The translations under genes and the position numbers were made by a program. A DNA stretch of 8,931 bases, taken from an uncultured Eggerthella sp. (GTDB lineage: Bacteria > Actinomycetota > Coriobacteriia > Coriobacteriales > Eggerthellaceae). Of the stretch, positions 5,400 to 8,931 are shown in pieces. The DNA lies in assembly GCA_902470405.1 (NCBI GenBank), contig CABRGJ010000020.1, forward strand, positions 1 to 8,931, written 5' to 3'. The notes beneath the pieces are model-generated. The model was not told where the DNA came from. It saw only the letters and a program-made list of their open reading frames with translations, and searched no databases. Position 1 is the stretch's first letter. Every line of letters starts with the position of its first letter.

Positions 5400-5475
5400 T
5401 GGCGTCCCCGAGAGGATTCGAACCTCCGACGCACGGTTTAGGAAACCGACGCTCTATCCACTGAGCTACGGGGAC
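5400..5475 (-). tRNA. tRNA-Arg (anticodon CCU), CCA encoded
   Basis: Full cloverleaf: acceptor GTCCCCG/CGGGGAC, D-arm GCTC...GAGC, anticodon loop TTCCTAA (anticodon CCT, reading AGG), and T-arm with loop TTCGAAT. Discriminator G is followed by genome-encoded CCA (5400-5402). Total 76 bases. The first anticodon-stem pair (27-43) is a T-T mismatch; the other four pairs are sound. It decodes a rare arginine codon. Confidence 0.97.
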
Positions 5476-5486
5476 AATGAAGTACG

Positions 5487-5509
5487 GCTTCGTTATTCTA
5501 TCACGAAGC
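5487..5509. repeat. 7-bp dyad around the tRNA -10 box
   Basis: GCTTCGT and ACGAAGC are perfect inverted repeats spaced by nine bases. No T-tract follows on either strand, so it is not a clear pknB terminator. It could be an operator, a transcript-end stabilising hairpin for pknB mRNA, or chance. Confidence 0.35.
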
Positions 5510-5522
5510 ATCGCGCCTCAAG
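5495..5522 (-). promoter_or_regulatory. Candidate promoter for tRNA-Arg (and possibly the ecf operon)
   Basis: On the complement, TAGAAT (5495-5500, five of six matches to TATAAT) lies 19 bases before the tRNA 5' end. A -35-like TTGAGG/CTTGAG (5516-5522) lies 15-16 bases upstream. The -10 sits inside the 9-base loop of the inverted repeat GCTTCGT (5487-5493) / ACGAAGC (5503-5509). Confidence 0.4.
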
Positions 5523-5552
5523 GAAGCTGCCTCTGCGCTTCACCTTGTATGG

Positions 5553-7454
5553 TTAATTCGCGGGTCCTGTTGACACGACGATAGTAACAGTCGTGCCCTT
5601 GTTCGCCTTGCCTAACGTATCTTGGGAGATGACCTTTCCTTCGTCTACCGTGCTACTTGCCATCTTCTTCACCGACACCTTAAAGCCGGCGTTCTTGAGC
5701 GCGGTAGTTGCGCTCGATTCGCTCTCTTCGACCACGTTAGGAACATCGCCTTCCTCAGGGCCGTTAGAGACATAGATCGTGATAGTTGAGCCTTTCGCGG
5801 CAGTGCCAGAAGGATCTTGTGAGATGACACGACCTTCGGCCACATCGCTGCTGTAACGATAACTGCTGTTCACTTTGAAGCCCGCGTTGATAAGCGAGTT
5901 CTCGGCATTAGAAGCACTGGCTCCTACTACGTTCGGGACAGATACGTTTTCGGCACCCTTCGAAAGATGGAAGACGACCGTGTCGCCTTTATTGAGGGAA
6001 GAGCCTGCTGGTTGTTCCTGTTCGGCGACGCAATCTTCCTTTACGTTATCCGAATAAACCGCATCACCCTTCTGGCCGTTCAGGCCATACGAAGAGAGCG
6101 TTCTCATCGCTTCTTCTTCTGTCTGGCCTTTCAAATCTGGAACCGATACTTGCTCGGTGCCTTTCGAGACGTTCAGGTCAATACGACTGCCCTTGATGGC
6201 TTCCTGTCCTCCTTGAGGATTGGTGCTGACGATAAGACCAGAATCAACCGTCGAGCTAAAGACCTCGGTCTCGGTGCCAATCTTGAAGCCGGCTTCTTCG
6301 AGTGCGGTCTTCGCTTCGCCGAGTGACATGTTCGTTACGTCGGGAACGATCTGCTTTTCTTCATTACCGCCGATCGCAAATGCGACAACACCGACGATGA
6401 TGGCGACTATCACTGCAGCGACAACGCCGATGATGACCTTGTTGCGCGCGCTTTGCGGAGGTTGTTTAGGAGGAGTGGCATTGTTGCGGTATGCCGTTGT
6501 TTGGCCAAGACCTGCAGCAGCGCCTGTAGCTTTAGGCATGACGGCAGTTCCATCCATAGGAGGAATACCTGCGCCCAATACCTGGGTCTTATCGCTATGA
6601 GCGCCGAGGCCCGGAACAGTGCGGCCTGCAAGATAGTCGTTCAATGCTTGACGCATATCTTGTGCGCTCGCGAAGCGCTGAGCGGGGTCTTTGGCGATCG
6701 CTTTCATGATGATGGCTTCGAGCACAGGATCGATATCGGGATTGATGCTTCGAGGCGCTGCAGGCATTTCGTTGACTTGTTTGACCGCAACGCTGACCGA
6801 GTCGGTGCCTTCGAAAGGTAAACGTCCGGTCGTAGCCTCATAGAGCACGATGCCAAGCGAATATACGTCAGAAAGACCAGTAAGGTCTTTTCCTTGGGCT
6901 TGTTCAGGAGAGATATAGTGGGCAGTGCCAAGCACGGTCGCCGTTTGACTGAGTCCAGCATCTCCTGCGCGAGCAATGCCGAAGTCCATGACCTTGATGT
7001 TGCCATCGGGTTGGATCATGATGTTTTGCGGCTTGATGTCGCGATGGATGATGCCACCATCGTGCGCAACTTGGAGTGCTTGAGCGACTTGTGAGCCGAT
7101 CTCGGCAGCTTTGCGCTGATTGATCGCGCCACGTTCTTTGATGGCGGTCTTCAGGTCGGTGCCCTTGAGGAATTCCATGACGATATAGTACGTTTCGTCG
7201 TCCGCATCCAGACCCCAGTCGTAGATGCTTACGATATAGGGGCTCTGCAGCTTAGCTGCGGATGCCGCCTCTTGACGGAATCGCTGTTGGAAGGTCTGGT
7301 CCGCTGCGTACTGAGGCAACATGACCTTTACGGCCACGATGCGATCGAGGACGGTGTCCTGTGCGCGATACACTTCGGCCATACCGCCGATGCCGACACG
7401 CTCAGTAAGCTGATAGCGGTCGTTGAGAGTTTTGCCAATCATGCTTCCAGCCAC
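5553..7454 (-). CDS. pknB: PASTA-domain Ser/Thr protein kinase PknB
   Basis: A 633-residue membrane kinase. Kinase domain (about 14-275): glycine loop GIGGMAEV (21-28), catalytic Lys43, helix-C Glu62, HRDIKPQN (137-144, base Asp139), DFG (157-159), and an activation loop with Thr171 and Thr173 (TATVLGTAHYISPE), the known autophosphorylation pair of Mycobacterium PknB. A Pro/Ala-rich linker (280-337) leads to one transmembrane helix (340-361). Four extracellular PASTA repeats follow (about 369-432, 436-500, 504-567, 569-631), which in this family bind muropeptides or lipid II. The start is GTG at 7454, with AAAGGAG seven bases upstream; an ATG four codons later (7442) is too far from that site. 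It lies directly after pbpA. Expected to phosphorylate cell-wall and division proteins. Confidence 0.97.
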   Translation of the reverse strand: MAGSMIGKTLNDRYQLTERVGIGGMAEVYRAQDTVLDRIVAVKVMLPQYAADQTFQQRFRQEAASAAKLQSPYIVSIYDWGLDADDETYYIVMEFLKGTDLKTAIKERGAINQRKAAEIGSQVAQALQVAHDGGIIHRDIKPQNIMIQPDGNIKVMDFGIARAGDAGLSQTATVLGTAHYISPEQAQGKDLTGLSDVYSLGIVLYEATTGRLPFEGTDSVSVAVKQVNEMPAAPRSINPDIDPVLEAIIMKAIAKDPAQRFASAQDMRQALNDYLAGRTVPGLGAHSDKTQVLGAGIPPMDGTAVMPKATGAAAGLGQTTAYRNNATPPKQPPQSARNKVIIGVVAAVIVAIIVGVVAFAIGGNEEKQIVPDVTNMSLGEAKTALEEAGFKIGTETEVFSSTVDSGLIVSTNPQGGQEAIKGSRIDLNVSKGTEQVSVPDLKGQTEEEAMRTLSSYGLNGQKGDAVYSDNVKEDCVAEQEQPAGSSLNKGDTVVFHLSKGAENVSVPNVVGASASNAENSLINAGFKVNSSYRYSSDVAEGRVISQDPSGTAAKGSTITIYVSNGPEEGDVPNVVEESESSATTALKNAGFKVSVKKMASSTVDEGKVISQDTLGKANKGTTVTIVVSTGPAN

Positions 7455-7476
7455 GTTTGATCTCCTTTAGGAATCC

Positions 7477-7510
7477 ATGCTATAGCAAGAATCTTGTATC
7501 CCCATAGCAT
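7477..7510. repeat. Nested dyad in the pbpA-pknB gap
   Basis: ATGCTAT (7477-7483) pairs with ATAGCAT (7504-7510), and inside it CAAGA (7486-7490) pairs with TCTTG (7492-7496). The transcript would form a two-part hairpin just upstream of the pknB ribosome site. No T-tract follows, so it is not an ordinary terminator. Confidence 0.4.
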
Positions 7511-7515
7511 ACCAT

Positions 7516-7532
7516 CATATCTTATCGATATG
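7516..7532. repeat. Short hairpin next to the pbpA stop codon
   Basis: CATATC (7516-7521) and GATATG (7527-7532) form a 6-bp AT-rich stem with a five-base loop, one base from the pbpA stop (7534-7536). No T-tract follows in the direction of transcription. Confidence 0.35.
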
Positions 7533-7533
7533 G

Positions 7534-8931
7534 TCATTTAATGACCCCTTGAACCTGCAGAGCAGTTTTAAGCACACCTTGCGCGCGTGAAGCTGCGCCA
7601 CCAGGGTGATCGGCTCCCTCTTCAAGCACGATCGCCACTACAACGCTCGAGTTCTCTGAAGGGCCGATGCCAACGAACCAGCTATCGTCGATGGGCTTGC
7701 CTGTTTCTGCCGTACCTGTCTTTCCTGCGATCTTGACGCCCGGCACCGCGGCAGCAGCGCCCGTGCCAGATGAGACAACGCCTTCGAGGATAGACTTGAC
7801 ACGGTTGGCGATAGAGGAATTGGTTGCTGTCATGAGTGAGGAAGGCTGTGCGGTAAAGCTGCACTTGCCTTCGGCGTTGTAGATACTGTCGACCAGATAA
7901 GGCTTTTGGATCACGCCATTGTTGGCGATCGCACAACCGACCAGTGCCATCTCGAGTACAGAGGTTTGCGGGCCAGCGGGACTTTCGTGCTCGCCGACCG
8001 GTTCGCCTGCGGCAGCCCATGCGGTTTCCCATTCTGTCATCTCGTCAGGATTTGGCATGAGAGATTTAGCAAGAGGAAGGTCGAACTTGATCTGCTGATC
8101 GAAGCCGAAATCGTTCGCGGTTTTGACGAGCATGTCTGAACCCATTTGAACGCCGAGCTGCGCATAGACGGTGTTCGCAGAGACTTCGGTCGCACGTGCG
8201 AGCGTGATCTCGCCATAGCTCTTGCCATTGAAGTTCGTAATGTCTCCGTTGCCGATCTCCATCGCTCCTGGAGCAGAGAAGACACTTGATTCTGTGGCGA
8301 CGTTGTTCTCAAGTGCGCCCGTGAGCGTAACGATTTTGAAGGTCGATCCAGGAGGATAGAGCGCTTGTGTGGCGCGATTGTAAAGCGCTGAAGAATCTGA
8401 GGAGTTCGCGCTGTTCTGCAGCAGCGTTTCGATATCGGCTGCGTTGTAAGTGGGCGATGAGGCAAGCGCAAGCACTGCACCTGTTTTCGGATCCATCACG
8501 ACGCAAGCACCCGAGAAGCCCTCGAGCGCATCTTGCGCGGCCTTTTGGATGTTGGAGTTGATGGTGAGGCGCACGTCGTTTCCAGCAGCGCTGTTTCCGG
8601 TGGTGGAATTGAGCACGTCAGTCCAAGAAGCGTAGTTGCGCTGGCCTTTCAGCGTGTCGTTGTAGCTCGATTCGATGCCCGATGTGCCATATTTATCGGA
8701 GGCATAGCCGACTACATGAGCAGCAAGCGTGCCAGCAGGGTAGACGCGTTTGTACGTGCCATCGGGTTGTTCGACGCTTTGAGCAAGCACTACGTTATCG
8801 TAAGTAGAGATGGTGCCACGTTCGGTCTTCGACTCTTTGACCAAGGTGTGGTTGTTGATGGGCATGTTCTTATATTCGTCTGCTTGTACGACCATGATCA
8901 TGGTGAGATTTGCGACGAGCAAGGCGAACAT
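7534..8931 (-). CDS. pbpA: Class B penicillin-binding protein (PbpA/PBP2-like transpeptidase), N terminus cut by window edge
   Basis: At least 465 residues are present. The visible N terminus is the end of a membrane anchor (MFALLVANLTMIMVVQA). The ATG at the very edge is probably internal, because actinobacterial PbpA proteins carry a few more basic residues before this helix. RGTI at about 38-41 resembles the class B 'RGxI' pedestal motif. The transpeptidase domain (about 140-455) has the acylated Ser in STFK (196-199), SAN (251-253) and KTG (404-406), in the right order and spacing. It crosslinks peptidoglycan stem peptides outside the membrane and is the target of beta-lactams. Placement directly before pknB matches the actinobacterial rodA-pbpA-pknA-pknB cluster, so rodA is expected just to the right. 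Confidence 0.95.
   Translation of the reverse strand: MFALLVANLTMIMVVQADEYKNMPINNHTLVKESKTERGTISTYDNVVLAQSVEQPDGTYKRVYPAGTLAAHVVGYASDKYGTSGIESSYNDTLKGQRNYASWTDVLNSTTGNSAAGNDVRLTINSNIQKAAQDALEGFSGACVVMDPKTGAVLALASSPTYNAADIETLLQNSANSSDSSALYNRATQALYPPGSTFKIVTLTGALENNVATESSVFSAPGAMEIGNGDITNFNGKSYGEITLARATEVSANTVYAQLGVQMGSDMLVKTANDFGFDQQIKFDLPLAKSLMPNPDEMTEWETAWAAAGEPVGEHESPAGPQTSVLEMALVGCAIANNGVIQKPYLVDSIYNAEGKCSFTAQPSSLMTATNSSIANRVKSILEGVVSSGTGAAAAVPGVKIAGKTGTAETGKPIDDSWFVGIGPSENSSVVVAIVLEEGADHPGGAASRAQGVLKTALQVQGVIK

Noticed and set aside
5334..5400. FMN riboswitch upstream of the RibU-like gene
   Set aside because: The space between the tRNA and the start codon is filled by a simple terminator hairpin. 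None of the conserved FMN-aptamer elements are present.
4374..5441. Plus-strand open frame of 355 codons
   Set aside because: It lies antisense to ecfA1 and the S-component gene and runs into the tRNA. Its translation is a Asp/Arg/Glu/His-rich string without domain pattern, while the minus-strand products match known families over their full length.
1..8931. CRISPR array, insertion sequence or phage genes
   Set aside because: No regularly spaced direct repeats, transposase, integrase or phage structural gene is visible. A tRNA is present, but no attachment-site duplication of its 3' end was seen.

Overview
All six confident protein-coding genes that are complete or run off the right edge, one partial gene and one tRNA lie on the minus strand. 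The right-hand three quarters (about 1771-8931) is core chromosome of an actinobacterium. A class B penicillin-binding protein is followed directly by a PASTA-domain Ser/Thr kinase, as in the actinobacterial rodA-pbpA-pknA-pknB division cluster. The intermediate GC content, strong AAGGAG ribosome sites and a compact group II ECF transporter operon with an EcfA1/EcfA2 pair suggest a member of the Coriobacteriia (Eggerthella/Cryptobacterium/Olsenella-like). That placement is inference; no 16S or other marker is present.

Layout in the direction of transcription (right to left): pbpA, cut by the right edge (7534-8931); a 79-base gap with two dyads; pknB (5553-7454, GTG start); a tRNA-Arg(CCU) gene with encoded CCA (5400-5475) and its intrinsic terminator (5357-5388); then a tight ECF operon. 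That operon runs substrate-binding S component (4743-5333), ecfA1 (3900-4742), ecfA2 (3073-3945) and ecfT (2250-3068), followed by a small FMN-binding split-barrel protein (1771-2175). The left part (1-1770) is visibly more AT-rich and looser. It holds a GNAT acetyltransferase with a TTG start (834-1343), two long non-coding stretches (260-833 and 1344-1770) and the first 86 codons of an NAD-dependent epimerase running off the left edge (1-259).

The ECF genes should form one membrane machine. EcfA1/EcfA2 hydrolyse ATP, EcfT couples them to the membrane, and the S protein binds the vitamin; its sequence resembles the riboflavin-binding RibU group. PbpA crosslinks septal or elongation peptidoglycan, and PknB is expected to sense peptidoglycan fragments through four PASTA repeats.

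The best unexplained object is on the plus strand between the GNAT and FMN-protein genes (about 1418-1620). It is a candidate 200-nt structured RNA with a Shine-Dalgarno sequestered in a hairpin, a 5- or 7-codon ORF, three small hairpins closed by a fourth stem, and a perfect cUUCGg-capped intrinsic terminator. No plus-strand gene lies downstream for it to control. A short sequence related to one inside it recurs in two other intergenic stretches.
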